From Nephrocerus scutellatus (taxonomy: Eukaryota; Arthropoda; Insecta; Diptera; Pipunculidae): a stretch of 64,000 nt of DNA. Below, piece by piece: positions 44,101-55,145 of this stretch (its first letter is position 1; each line of letters opens with the position of its first letter). The stretch covers positions 109,161,908-109,225,907 of the forward strand of contig OX352763.1 in NCBI GenBank assembly GCA_947095585.1. Direction: 5' to 3'. The position numbers were made by a program, and so were the translations under genes. The notes beneath the pieces were generated by a model. That model worked only from the letters and a program-made list of their open reading frames with translations, was not told where the DNA came from and ran no database searches.

Positions 44101-45744
44101 AAATGGATGTTTTATTACATTTACTTGTTTAATTTAATGTCAAGTTGCTTGTAACGAAAAAAGTTCTCAATTTATTTTCAAAGTGTTGCTCCCATTATGG
44201 TTTATGTCTCTGGTAAAATTTGTCAACCATTGACATTTGGTATGCTGATGTTATATGGTTACAGTTTTAGAACCATTTTGTGCGGAAATGACATCGCCAA
44301 TCTTTATATGTATATACAAATGATTGTATTGAAGCCATATTCATACCATATGTTCGTTTGGTGCTTCGATAACTTTATGTACCCGGTAGGTGGCGTTGGA
44401 GTAGATATATTTACGAAAATGTGGTTTGGCTTTTGGGGTCACACATTCACACCGTATGTTCGATTCGTGCTGGAGTTGAGATATTCTTGAAAATTTTATT
44501 CTGCATATATATCTAACCTCATCACGTCTTAACCTCTGGACGTATCGAAGTCATATTCCATCTTTTTTTTGGACACAAGAAAAGAATGCATTTTTGGAAA
44601 ATTAAATAATTGGTAGGTATAGGTACCTATAAGAAATTGTAGCATCAACCTGATGACTAACATATTTTTATGGCAACACAAATGAATTTTCATTTTTCGT
44701 TCGTTCGTGTATGCAAGGTATGTGTAACGAAAAAAGAATAAAATCGAGCTTCGTTATATATTTCTACAATTCCCTTGGAAACTTCTTGGTCGAAACAAAA
44801 CAGTCAGCAAAAGTCAACACAAAGTAAAAAGTAAAAGAGTATCTGCAAGTATCTGCAGCCATCCAAGCAGCGAAGTTCAAATTTCTGCACTACTTCGTGA
44901 TTTTCAACCGCACGACAGTTTTTTGAGGTATGGGAAAAATATGGGAATTTGCACGAAACACAAGTATGAAACACGAAACGGTCGTATGACAAAATGAAAA
45001 TAGAAGTGTCATGGAAATGCAATGACATCGTCGTGGCGCACTGTGATTTGACGGGCGGTACGGTAGGTACATTGGCGAATGTTGACATTTCAAGGATCTT
45101 CAGTGCGGTGTACTTGTGTTGGTGCGTGTGCCTATTTCCGTTTTACAAAAGTTCGTTCTGTTGTTTTCACTTTTCCAGAATATTTGCAGAAAAATTTCAT
45201 TGTTTGCCATCGCAGCGTCAAAGATGAACAACGCAGAGCAGATCTTTACTCGGGTGTGTGTGTGTGTTTTTAATTTGTAAATGTTTCATCCTTCATATTT
45301 CTCTTCTTCTTATTTGCTGTGCTCGTGCATTTTTTTTTCAAATTAAAGTGGTAGATAAAAGGTGTGGGTGAATGGTGAAGTGGGAAAGAATGTTATCCCT
45401 TCTCTCCAAAAAATGATTTGCCAGCTATTCGACATGTCGCGTTGCATAGGGTGAAAATGCCGCATGACAGGGTAATTGTGAAATATAATACTCTCAAGAA
45501 AGTATCGAGCAAAAAAGAAGTTAAATTGTATCACTTGAATAAACAAAAAATTACCTAAAACTTAAATCATATTGTCACACTCTTATATTAAGGCAATAAT
45601 TTCCTTCTAGATTGAAAAAAATTAGAATAAATAATGAATTTGTATTCCTTTCTTATAATAATAATAATAGTGTTGTGTTTCTCTTGTTCTAAGTGCCACA
45701 TTAAAAAGCACGAGCCTTAAGCAAAGACAACTTTATTCATACCG
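44101..45744. other. No gene recognised
   Basis: 1.6 kb. A 97-codon plus frame (44197-44490) and two overlapping minus frames (44804-45093) lack known motifs. TTCGTTCGTT at 44697-44706 and GTGTGTGTGTGT (45254-45265) are minor simple repeats. Confidence 0.3.
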
Positions 45745-46268
45745 ATTTAATAATGAAGAACAAGGGTCCTTAATGGATTCCTTGTGGTATCTCAAACAAA
45801 ATACTAACAAATTAAGGAATTTGGATTCATATTTACTAATAATGTTTCTCCGGTGTTTTTTGATAATTTTTCTGTACTAACTAAAGAAAGGATCCTAAAT
45901 GGTTTCCTTGTGGAATCTCAAACAAAATGCTAACAAATCTAAGAATTTGGATTCATAATGTTTCCCAGGTGTGCTTAGATAATCTTTTTGCACTAACGAT
46001 ACTGAAAAGAAAGGGTCCTAAATGGTATTTCAAACAAATTGCTTACAAATACAAGAATTTGGCTTTATTTTAACCAATTATGTTTCTCAGGTGTTATAAG
46101 TTAATTTACTAGATAATAATTTTTCTGCATTTACCATACTGAAGAAAAAACGTTCTTAATGGATTCTTAGTTGTATTTAAAAAAAAAACTGGTACAAACT
46201 TTCATTGTCGTAATTTAATTCATATTGTTTCTCAGGTATTCATTTTTAATTTTTTTGCATTAGGCATA
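45745..46268 (-). repeat. ~125-bp array encoding the RT box on the minus strand
   Basis: Units share GAAGAACAAGGGTCCTTAAT, GGATTCCTTGTGGTATCTCA and AACAAATTAAGGAATTTGGA. Minus readings: IPQGIH-stop-GPLFF (45756-45797), IPQGNHLGSFL (45885-45925), a deleted copy (46003-46040) and IQLRIH-stop-ERFF (46141-46180). The first two fit GIPQGSxLGPLLF. Spacing is about 115-135 bp. Confidence 0.7.
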
Positions 46269-47640
46269 CTTTAAAAAAAAAAACAAAGGTCCCAAATGGG
46301 TTCCTTGTGGCATATTAAACAAATAGTATAATTGACAACGCTCTTTTTATATAATAAAGCATTTGGAGCGTAGTTGCAAAAAAAGACACAAAATAAACCA
46401 GTAATATCCAGATGCATCCCGACGATTCTCGAACCTATCCGTAATACCCGTGCCTCAAGTCGAGCCCACGGGTCCACCATTAAGCCTATTTTCGTACGTA
46501 AAAACCAATTCAGAGATTCCTTCTGTAACCGCACAATAGTTATGTGGAATGAATTGCCTGATTCTATGTTGCCGCATTTGTATGATCTGCAGTCGTTTAA
46601 GACACACGTGCATAGACATCTCATCTGTTTCTCTCCCTAATTTCCTACGCCCACGCTGTGCTAAGCATAATAAGGGTGCAAATCCCTTTAGCGTGTATAC
46701 ATTATAAAAAAAATACCACAAAAGCCAAAGGCCACAAATGCCTGCCTTGTAATTATCCAATTATAATATTTAGGTATGTAAATTGCACTCAAAAATTAGT
46801 AAAAAAGTAAGTAGTAAGTATAGAATGAATGAAAAAATTATGTTGCAATTTTGAAAAACCACTTAGCTGCCTTCGGTTTACTTTACACTTCTCAAATGAA
46901 TTCGTTGCGGTGTAGAGCAAACAAATAGTTCAATTGACATCTCAGATTATTCGAATTCGAAGAATGAATGAAAAAATTATGTTGCAATTTTGAAAAACCA
47001 CTTAGCTGCCTTCGGTTTACTTTACACTTCTCAAATGAATTCGTTGCGGTGTAGAGCAAACAAATAGTTCAATTGACATCTCAGATTATTCGAAGCGTAG
47101 TTTCACCAAACAAGATCCAATAAATGAACTAGTTTTACCACAAAAGCTAAGGACCACAAATGCCTTCCTTGAGGTTATCCAATTATAATATTTAAGTATG
47201 TTAATAGTTCTTAGAGCACTCAAAACGTAGTAAAAAAGTAAGTAGTAAGTAGAGAATGAATAAAAAAATTATGGTGCAATTTTGAAAAACCACTTAGCTG
47301 CCTTTGTTTTACTTTACACCTACACTTTTTTGCAATGAGCACACCAAAAAAAGCAACGGTCCCAAATGGATTCCTTGTGGTATATCAAACAAATAGTTCA
47401 ATTGACATCTCAGAGTATTTGAAGCGTAGTTGCACCAAACAAGATCCAATAAATGAACTTATAATACCACAAAAACCAATGGCCACAAATGCCTTCCTTG
47501 AGGTTATCCATTTATAATATTTAAATATGTAAATATATCGTTTTTGGAGCACTCAAAACTTAGTAAAAAAGTAAGTAGTAAGTAGCGAATGAATAAAAAA
47601 ATTATGTTGCGACTTTAAAAAACCACTTAGCTGTCATTGG
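46269..47640 (-). repeat. ~300-bp repeat units, RT box on the minus strand, with LINE insertion
   Basis: Two fuller units (about 46275-46860 with the LINE removed, and 47335-47640) and intermediate partial copies share ACAAATAGTTCAATTGACAT, GAAGCGTAGTTGCACCAAAC, CACAAATGCCTTCCTTGAGG and AAAAAACCACTTAGCTG. Minus-strand boxes: MPQGTHLGPLFFFLKY (46275-46315) and IPQGIHLGPLLFLVC (47335-47390). A second weaker box per unit reads DNLKEGICGP/HWFLWY (46712-46755, 47135-47180, 47460-47510). A 139-bp block (46822-46960) is repeated immediately at 46961-47099. Confidence 0.75.
46400..46712 (+). mobile_element. Jockey/CR1-like LINE, extreme C-terminus and 3' UTR
   Basis: Encodes RCIPTILEPIRNTRASSRAH (46410-46470), then NQFRDSFCNRTIVMWNELPD and SMLPHLYDLQSFKTHVHRHL (46505-46620). 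This is the usual C-terminal RTxxxWNxLPxxxxxxxDLQxFK pattern of jockey/CR1 ORF2. The 3' UTR GGGTGCAAATCCCTTTAGCG ends in poly-A at 46704-46711. It is better preserved than the copy of the same family at 3844-4407. It interrupts a repeat unit. Confidence 0.85.
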
Positions 47641-49370
47641 TTTACTTTACTTTAGTTCCAAAATCTTTAATCGAAATTCCATTCCGAGGGGAAATCAAAA
47701 ATTATTTTCTCTGTGATGTTATTCTGACTTTTCTATACAACCTAGAACGTTTCATGCAGGTTGAACCTTAAGAACACAGTAATTTCACTACAAACAACAT
47801 GTCCAGTAGCTCCACATTTTTAGTCCATATTCCATTTTCGAAGTGATATGAAAAATTCTTCCCCTCCCCCGTGATTTTATTGTGACGTTTTCACATGCAA
47901 AAATGTCATTAGTTTGCAGTACTTAAACGCCTAAAGCACCCTGCACACCGTACAGATTTCAATTAAAAGTGTTGCACCCAGCATTCAACTTAGAATGTGC
48001 AACATTAGTGAAATGTGTGAAGCATAGATATGCACACAAGTCCTTTGTGTCCAAGGGAGTTATTTTTGTTCCAATCTCTTTCTTTCCCACTTTCTATGTA
48101 CAAACATAGTATGAATGAATGAATGAATGAAGAAAAAACGGTATAAACGAAAGAAGTAAAAAATTCCAATTTTAATTTGCATTCATATTCGTAAAATGTG
48201 TGCTCTGCCTCCGCTGTTGACAACGACGATTCCAAAGCTGTCCTGAATTGACACGATTCCTCCTCCTCCATACCCATTTTATTATCCCTTCTTGTGTTCT
48301 GTACAATAATTTATTTCTGTGCATGTTTTGTATTTTCTGATTTTGTTTCCTCCTCGGCAGCGTTGTCGTTGATTCGTTCCAATAATTTATTTATGCATTC
48401 AACAATCCGAATGAGATATTTGGTTTGTATAGCATATACTATATAGACAGCGGACGAGGCAATGCCAACCAACCAACCAACCAACCACTTCATAACCAAC
48501 TCCAATCCAGTGGAAGGCGCAAGAGATGTTGTTGGTTATTATTTGTCAACCCCTCCGCATCAACAATTACTCCAAATCTAACCCACAGCCATCGTTGTAT
48601 TTTGAGATGAGGCTCTTCTAACCTATATTCACTACTAACATACACACATACACAAGGAAGAGAGACAGCCGTGCATCTATGAATAGTGGCAGAAGAAACG
48701 AATCCATCTTCTATAAACCTCACTAAATTAGGTCATGTTGTGCCTCTATATAGTGATAGGTTGCCTGTTTGGCTTTGCATCGGCACTTCTCTGCCACTCT
48801 TCTAGAGTAACAATTAACACAGATTTTCCCTGAACGGCACAATTCACATCACAGATAGAATATTCAATAAGTCAACTGCTCTGGAGAGATGGAGGAACAA
48901 ATAGCATCGTCTGACTTGGCTACGATAATCCAACAATTCAATCGCATCGAATCGAGTATCTATACGTATATGTTGTGTATTCGGATACTTAATAATAAAT
49001 AAGTTCTGGATACCATGAATTGAAGTTGTGGATAGAATGAAAAAAACCATAATCGTGTCTTGCACGACCCAGAAAATATAGCCTACAGCGGATTACTAGT
49101 ATAAGCAAGAAGTGGTAACAAAGAAAAAACCGCATTACATGAAATTTCGAAATAGAACTCAGCTCGACCTGAACTCTAGACCGTCGTCAATCTCGGTGAC
49201 GACAAGACTATTACTGTAAGATGCGCAACCGCAACATAACTGACATTCTGCCTTAGGCTGTAGAGATTGTTTTTTTTTGTTAAATTGTTGCTATTCATTT
49301 TTTTGAGGTCTTCAACTTGACTGAACTTTTTAATTATATATTGCGCGGAAATAGAAGGTAGAAAGAAATC
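47641..49370. other. No gene recognised
   Basis: 1.7 kb. Simple repeats: GAATGAATGAATGAATGA (about 48112-48130) and CCAACCAACCAACCAACC (48467-48485). ORF-sized frames at 48005-48277 and 48311-48505 (minus) carry no known motif. The style suggests single-copy DNA. Confidence 0.3.
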
Positions 49371-49415
49371 AAAGTGCACAAAGCACACCTTCCTGTGGGA
49401 CTCGGGGGGATCAAC
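49371..49415 (-). repeat. Isolated RT-box remnant (minus)
   Basis: The minus reading gives VPQEGVLCAL-stop-FLS, fitting GVPQGGVLSPLLF. Nothing else of RT is preserved around it. Confidence 0.4.
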
Positions 49416-49724
49416 ATAAACCTAATCCAAAGAATGTTTAGCTTGGGGAGCTCCATATTAATTTTTAGTTCTGTACTTTATGTACCTCTTAGAATGCCTT
49501 GGAAGGACCGAAATTGTAGGAGACAGGTTTGATCATATTATTGATCATTTCAAAGGAACGAATACTAGGTACCAGAAGTGTTAAGGACCAGCGATAAGTA
49601 AGTGTACTTATTGTAGTGTACCCTATTTGTATGAATAAAAATGTAATTTTGTGCGGTTGTTATTTATAGGCCATAGTATACCGCTCTTCCCCCTCTCTGG
49701 AGAGGGAAATCCTAGTTTCTAGTG

Positions 49725-49862
49725 GATTAAAAATTGCTCACAAAATTTGGCCAGGCACAAACCAACAAACAAACAACCCTGAGGTCCTGGGGTCGGTCCG
49801 ATCACTTCCAAATGTTTACAAAATTGATCACAAAATTTGGCCAGCCACAAACCAACAAACAT
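49725..49862. repeat. Dispersed repeat with 90-bp internal duplication
   Basis: CACAAAATTTGGCCAGGCAC then AAACCAACAAAC occurs at about 49738 and again, slightly changed, at about 49828. The GGTCGGTCCGATCACTTCC between them resembles 1295-1310. Confidence 0.5.
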
Positions 49863-49899
49863 GGAAACACATCCAGACTCTTCAACGATAATCTTTTGA

Positions 49900-50285
49900 T
49901 TGTAAAGTAAAAGGCTATTGGTTTTCGATCTCCAGTTCTCTCCTGCGCCATATCAAACGAGGCTATCTTTTACTGCTTTGTCCCTCTGATTGAGATTCAA
50001 AGGCAGGACTTTTTGAATACTATATAATACATGACATTTCCTATTATTAATGACTTTATAACGAAGAATTGCAGGTAATGCCTGGTGTACCCAAAGGCAC
50101 CCACCTAGGTCATTTACTGTTTTTTTATATATCAGATAATAATATAAGGCAATGACCGGACAACGCAATGTAGAGTAAAATATGATGATGAATAATCGAA
50201 GATTATTTGCTGATGATGGCAAGTATTTCATGCTTGGATGGTTCCAATATACTGCAAAATATTTAATATTGAACCTGAGCCTCAA
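49900..50285 (+). mobile_element. LINE RT core fragment
   Basis: The plus reading GVPKGTHLGHLLFFYISDNN (50082-50141) is a full-length RT box. RRLFADDGKYFMLG (about 50194-50235) is the FADD catalytic box, at the expected distance. Upstream 49950-50080 is in broken frames. It shows what a normal RT copy of the box looks like next to its catalytic box, unlike the array units. Confidence 0.75.
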
Positions 50286-50385
50286 CTAAAAGTCCTCTGT
50301 TGGTAACTGCCTCCAATTGCGGACACCTATTGTTTGCAGGACCCTTTCCACTTGTGCGCGCCAACTAAGGAAAGGCCTTGCTACA

Positions 50386-50826
50386 CTGCGATACGGGCTA
50401 GAACATTGATCTCCATATTCTGGCCATCTCAAACGTACAGTACATAGTTTCATCACTAGGTCAATCGTATAATTCGTCACTGAATCTTCCCCTTCAAAGC
50501 CTATCAACACTAACGGAGTCGTTAAACCTCCGAACAGTTTTTCGCTAAAAACGACCAAGGATATCTTGATCAGTCTTCGATAGATACCATACATCAGCAC
50601 CTATCTTCACTGCGCTACAGGCAAAGGCACTGATCTTCATGGTCTGACCATTTCAAAAGTCCAGTACATATAGTTTCATGACTAGGTCTATCGTATAATT
50701 CTTCAATGAATCTTCCCCTTCAAAGCCTATCAACACTAACGGAACCGAAAATCGTCCGAAGAATTTTTCGCTCGAAGTGACCAAGGATATCTTCATCGGC
50801 CTTCAATAGAGACCATACTTCAGCGC
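50386..50826 (-). repeat. ~215-bp tandem duplication in the LINE C-terminal region
   Basis: 50386-50600 and 50612-50826 align along their length, with GAATCTTCCCCTTCAAAGCC and TATCAACACTAACGGA shared exactly and about 15% differences elsewhere. Both encode the ILRTIFG-to-NYTIDLVMKL segment on the minus strand. Divergence shows an older event than the 1055-bp and 455-bp duplications. Confidence 0.85.
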
Positions 50827-51009
50827 CGTAGAAATCCTGTAAAGGGTCTTTTTAGTGGTCCAAGAGAGTGTTTTACTTCTTAATTTCATTCGTAAATAAA
50901 AGTAAAATAAACGACGATTGGAAGAGTGATTGTTTGTTTGATGTCTAAAGTGGTGTCATTACCAGATGTTATAGCGAAGCAGATCGTGAACAGTCGAACA
51001 ACAGTTGCA

Positions 51010-52140
51010 TGACGTTGTAGAGCCTTTCTCTATATGAGATGTCATATGCAAAAGTTGGTGAGTGTCGATTTACACTTCTCGGATTTTCTTCAGCATCTTT
51101 CGCAGTGTGAATATTTGGTCGATTGTCAACTTTCACACGATGTTCACACAATATGGAGTATAGCATCTTATAGGCCTCCCAAAATATTAAATAGCACAGT
51201 TAAGTCTTCTTTCTTGTGCTTACGGCGAACATTCCATTCGTCAAGCATCATTTCATCTGACAAAATTTTTGATATAAGCTCGACTTTATCGCCCAAAATA
51301 TTAAATAGCCCGCTTAAGTCTTCTTTTTTGTGCTTACGGCGAGCATTACATTTTTCAGGCATCATTTCATCTGACAAAATTTTTGATATAAGCTCGACTT
51401 TGTCTCCCAAAATATTAAATAGCCCGCTTAAGTATTCTTTCTTGTGCTTGCGGCGAACATTCCATTCTTCAGGCATCAGTTCATCTGATAAAATTTTTGA
51501 TATAAGCTCGACTTTGTCTCCCAAAGCTCGTTTAAGTCTTCTTTCTTGTGCTTGCGGCGAACATTCCATTCTTCAGGCATCAGTTCATCTGACAAAATTT
51601 TTGATATAAGCTCAACATTGTCTCCCAAAATATTAAATAGCCCGCTTAAGTCTTCTTTCTTGTGCTTGCGGCGAACATTCCATTCTTCAGGCAACAGTTC
51701 ATCTGACAAATTTTTGATATAGGCGCCACGTTGTCTCCCAAAATATTAAATAGCCCGCTTAAGTCTTCTTTCTTGTGTTTACGGCGAAGATTCCATTCTT
51801 CAGGCATCATTTCATCTGATAACAGTTTTGAGATAAGCTTGACTTTACTTTGCCTTCCAAAATGTTAAAAAGCTAGTGGCCAGCAGCTTTGTACCAGTAT
51901 ATTACAATCCTTACTCCACCTTGATCAGGAGAACGGAAATTATTTCTGTTATTGTCAGACTTGAAAGTTTGTGCAGATTCCTGTCAGCGGAGTGTTGATC
52001 TTTATTTGCATGACGTTGTTGAGCCTTTATCTATATATGATGTCATATGCAAAATGAGTATCGATTTATACTTCTCGATTCTTCTTCAGGATATGTCGCA
52101 GTGTGAATATTTGGTCGATTGTCCACTTTGATTGTCCGTT
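51010..52140 (-). repeat. Direct repeats of an RT segment flanking the 114-bp array
   Basis: GCATGACGTTGTAGAGCCTT, GATGTCATATGCAAAA and GCAGTGTGAATATTTGGTCG (about 51008-51125) recur at 52010-52125. On the minus strand both encode VDNRPNIHTA and downstream codons of the RT (TTDQIFTLRQ region). The array lies between them, so the array plus one RT copy is a duplicated module. Confidence 0.8.
51175..51870 (-). repeat. 114-bp (38-codon) array derived from a LINE RT
   Basis: CCCAAAATATTAAATAGCCC recurs (in full or trimmed) at 51178, 51292, 51406, 51520, 51624, 51737 and about 51857. Spacing is 114, 114, 114, 104, 113 and 120 bp. On the minus strand each unit reads ILGDKVELISKILSDEMMPE then EWNVRRKHKKEDLSGLFN. 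This corresponds to the LINE RT segment before the core, where WSDEqMPEEWN and HKKGD are conserved. Open minus frames extend for 133 codons (51168-51569) and 77 codons (51476-51709). Indels at the 104-bp and 113-bp intervals shift frame. Units are similar but not identical. Confidence 0.95.
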
Positions 52141-52680
52141 TAACAGTCTTTAGATATCTCGCTTCGTCCTCAGCACTGACTATGATTCTCTAGCTCTAGC
52201 CTTTTTTTTTTGCAGTGCCACTACGAATGCCTATTTTTTTAATACTTGCCCGAATTTCTCATCACCATTTCCTTGTGATGGTCGTCGCATGAAAACTAGA
52301 TCATCAGTAGCGGCGTTTCTGATTACTTGTTGACAGCGTAGCCACTGGTACTCCTCTGCACTTGATACTGGTGTCATAGCATAGGGAGGTTGCGGGAAAC
52401 TCGTTCGTCGGAGATTCTGACAGTCACTTGCGATTGTAGTCATTCTTTGATTCCCCTTTGCTAGAAACCCGCATCTGCACAATTGCAGTTAGGTAATGAT
52501 CCGAGTCAATGTTGGTCACTCGATCGGTGCAGAAGACATCTAGAATACTGAAGGCGGTTTTCGCGTCGATCGCAATGTGATCTATTTGGTTGATTCAGAC
52601 AACGCAAAGTCCCCTTGTGTAGATAAGGAAACCGTGTGCTTCCTGTCCATTTATATATAATTATAAGTTTCGATGTTAGT

Positions 52681-54500
52681 AGCGTCTCTAGTAATTGCTA
52701 TTATTTCACTTAGGAGGGCTTGTAGTATCTCATTTTTAGTTCTTCCGTGTAGAAGTCTTTTCGTGTTTTCGAATAAAGGCTTTCATGCTACGTAGGACTA
52801 ACGTATTGGTTTTTAATTAAAGCTTTAAATGGATTTCTTTTGAAATAAATGACATTTTATTTCAAAACAAAACAGAACGACTTTTCTCAAAGAGTAAAGT
52901 ATAGCTTTAGATTGGATTAATATGTAATATGGTAATATGCAGACTGTATCGTTTGGTACAAAGCAAACCGAATAAAATACTTCACCGATTCGGAGACTCT
53001 GTACATGATAGGAACTGCCACAGAGATAAGATACATATACTTTTTCAGCGCAAAGTTAGTTGGTTTTTCTACATTTTCTGTGTTTTTACATTTTTCCTTT
53101 CGTGTTATCCTTTTTCTATATTGGGTTTCCTTTTTTTTTTTTAACCAAAGGCATTTGTATCCTCATCTTAATTTAAATGTCAATGTAGCAAAGAAGTAAG
53201 CACATGTATGTGTGCATGTGTTTTTGTGTGTGAAGTGCAGAAGCTATGAACTTTGTAATGGGCCACCGGGCACAAAGTATGTAGATACAACATCTATTTG
53301 TACATTTTCCCATTTATTCCTCCACATAACTTTTGAATAATATTTTCGCAAATTCCCGTTCCGTTTGAGTTTGGCTGACACACTTTAAGTGGCAAATTTA
53401 ACTTTAAAAAAAGTGTACAAAGTTTTAATTACTTTTAAGTTGTTTTTAACAGCGCGGTATTATAGTTTTGCATTGGATTATATATGTATAAGAGGTAATA
53501 TAAAATCTGTCTCTTGTACTTTTACTAAATACTCGTAAACCTTCTGTTATTTAGCTCCTACTAAAAGCTTCCGTGTTCGTCAGCAATTACATCTTGAAAC
53601 CTCATCAATATTTCGACTAAACACTGAAAGAAGAAACTTCTAAGAGCACACTGAACTCGTTATAGCCACAGTGTGACGAAAGGGTCGTAAACATTTACTG
53701 TGACGTTACTCTCTCCACAAAAAAAAAAACAAATCATCGCCAAAATTCCACCTACGCTTCGAAATGTCGGCTCGTTTCGCGTCGTTGCTAGGAATTCGCG
53801 TGTGTGTTGTGTTCTGTATGTTTTACGTAGGCGTGACTCCTTGGTCCTTACATATTACGCACGACACGAAACGTGTCACAGAACCAAAAACACACAAATC
53901 ATTTGTTGGTGGGGGTTGGCCTGGTATTTGTATAAATTTCATGTAGGGACGATGCGAGTACGATATTGGATATTCTCGTAATCGTAAACAGGCCGGGAGC
54001 ACCTAAGAATGAAATGAGAACAGCAAACAAAGCAATATCGTGACGGATTGGATTTATTTTTTACTTTTTTCTCTGCAATACCCGTCCGCACTCATGTTTA
54101 GCGGATATGACGTAACTTTTATGATTTGGAAACTAGCTAGCTAGTCAACTGTCCCTGAATAATAAAACACTTTGTAGGGCAATAATCGGAGAAATTCGAA
54201 CTCGAAAAAATTTAATTAAAAATTAAAAAAAAAAAAAAATAAAAAAAATTACACAATTTGAAACAATCAGGAAGCAATAAATACATTTCAGGACCACTAC
54301 CTGTTACAGCTCATAACTAGCCAGCTTCTAATCTCCTTGGTATACTATTATTCCAGGTTGCGAAGTTGTGACGATGGTGATAACGTGCTTTGCTCCCATT
54401 GGTCGGTTCGGTGGCGTGATTTATTTTTATTATCTTATTTTACCGTTGGCTGCATTTTACCGTTGGGTGCACCCGAATTTGGGAATAAGGTATGTTACGT
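52681..54500. other. No gene recognised
   Basis: 1.8 kb including an A-rich tract (54222-54250). Two overlapping plus frames at 53700-53981 and minor frames at 52929-53199 lack known motifs. CACATGTATGTGTGCATGTG (53201-53220) is a minor simple repeat. Confidence 0.3.
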
Positions 54501-54518
54501 GTTTTGTATGGACAAAAT

Positions 54519-55145
54519 TCAACCACACGAATTTTGTTCCTCACAACAAATAGCCACATTTATATTGAAAACAATAAAGGCCACTAGTGGGAGCCTTTCG
54601 GCTGGCCAGTAATCAAGCTTGCTTTGATACGATTTCTCAATTTTTCTACTAAACACGGCAATTAATATTATTACCTTTATTGAGACCACTTCCAATGGCT
54701 CTTCGTGCATTTCATGTGGATTCTCCGTGCCCCAGAAACTCAAGTTTTGTTTATTCACATAGCCACTTAAGTGGAAATGGGCATCGTCGCTCATTATGAT
54801 TTTAGATACGAAATCATCCTCTTCTTGCACCAGGTTTAACAGAGCATTGGAGTAAGTTAACCTCTCTTGATGATTTTCTACATATGGACTCTCTCGGACG
54901 TTCTCGGCCACAGCAGCGATATTCTCGGTCGAACGAGCAATACGAGGCCGGCCACTTCTTACGACATCTCTAGTGAACCCAGTTTGCACGACACGCTCAA
55001 TCAAACGCTTCATTCTTCTCGCACATAGTGCAGGACGACGATGAAAGCGCCAACGAAATTCACGCTGCGTTAAAAAAATAGACCTGAAATTGCTCAAATA
55101 AGCAGTAAAAATAATTCCGCGTTCTTCAGGCGTGTATCGCTCCAT
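54519..55145 (-). mobile_element. Mariner-like transposase, N-terminal half (long open frame)
   Basis: The longest open frame of the window, 208 codons from MERYTPEERGIIFTAYLSNF. The HTH region LCARRMKRLIERVVQTGFTR is followed by DVVRSGRPRIARSTENIAAV (the GRPR linker motif) and AENVRESPYVENHQERLT, and the first catalytic Asp in IIMSDDAHFHLSGYVNKQN. FWGTENPHEMHEEPLEVV follows. About 25 codons are missing between the DNA-binding part and YSNALLNLVQEEDD. After about codon 165 homology ends and the tail is unrelated. It cannot be active, but its intact reading frame suggests a younger copy than the other mariners. The start codon is the usual mariner start; inverted repeats were not identified. 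Confidence 0.9.

Larger units (their letters stand above)
50286..52680 (-). mobile_element. RTE/CFDP2-like LINE, rearranged, with an internal 114-bp array
   Basis: Minus strand, 5' to 3'. The endonuclease end INQIDHIAIDAKTAFSIL and RVTNIDSDHYLTA is at about 52470-52600. The EN-RT linker is at 52231-52480, with SSAEEYQWLRCQQVIRNAAT. An RT segment VDNRPNIHTA (first copy, about 52020-52140) is followed by the 114-bp array (51870-51175), and a second copy of the RT segment MLYSILCEHRVKVDNRPNIH then YDISYRERLYNVMQ (51010-51166). The C-terminal AEVWSLLKADEDILGHFERK with ILRTIFGSVSV (50720-50820) is partly duplicated (50386-50600), and VERVLQTIGVRNWRQLPTED closes the element (50290-50350). The catalytic YADD box is not seen. 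Confidence 0.85.

Noticed and set aside
51168..51709. A host gene with leucine-rich or helical 38-residue repeats
   Set aside because: The repeat matches the LINE RT segment (MPEEWN, HKK) and lies within a LINE on the same strand; frameshifts break it.
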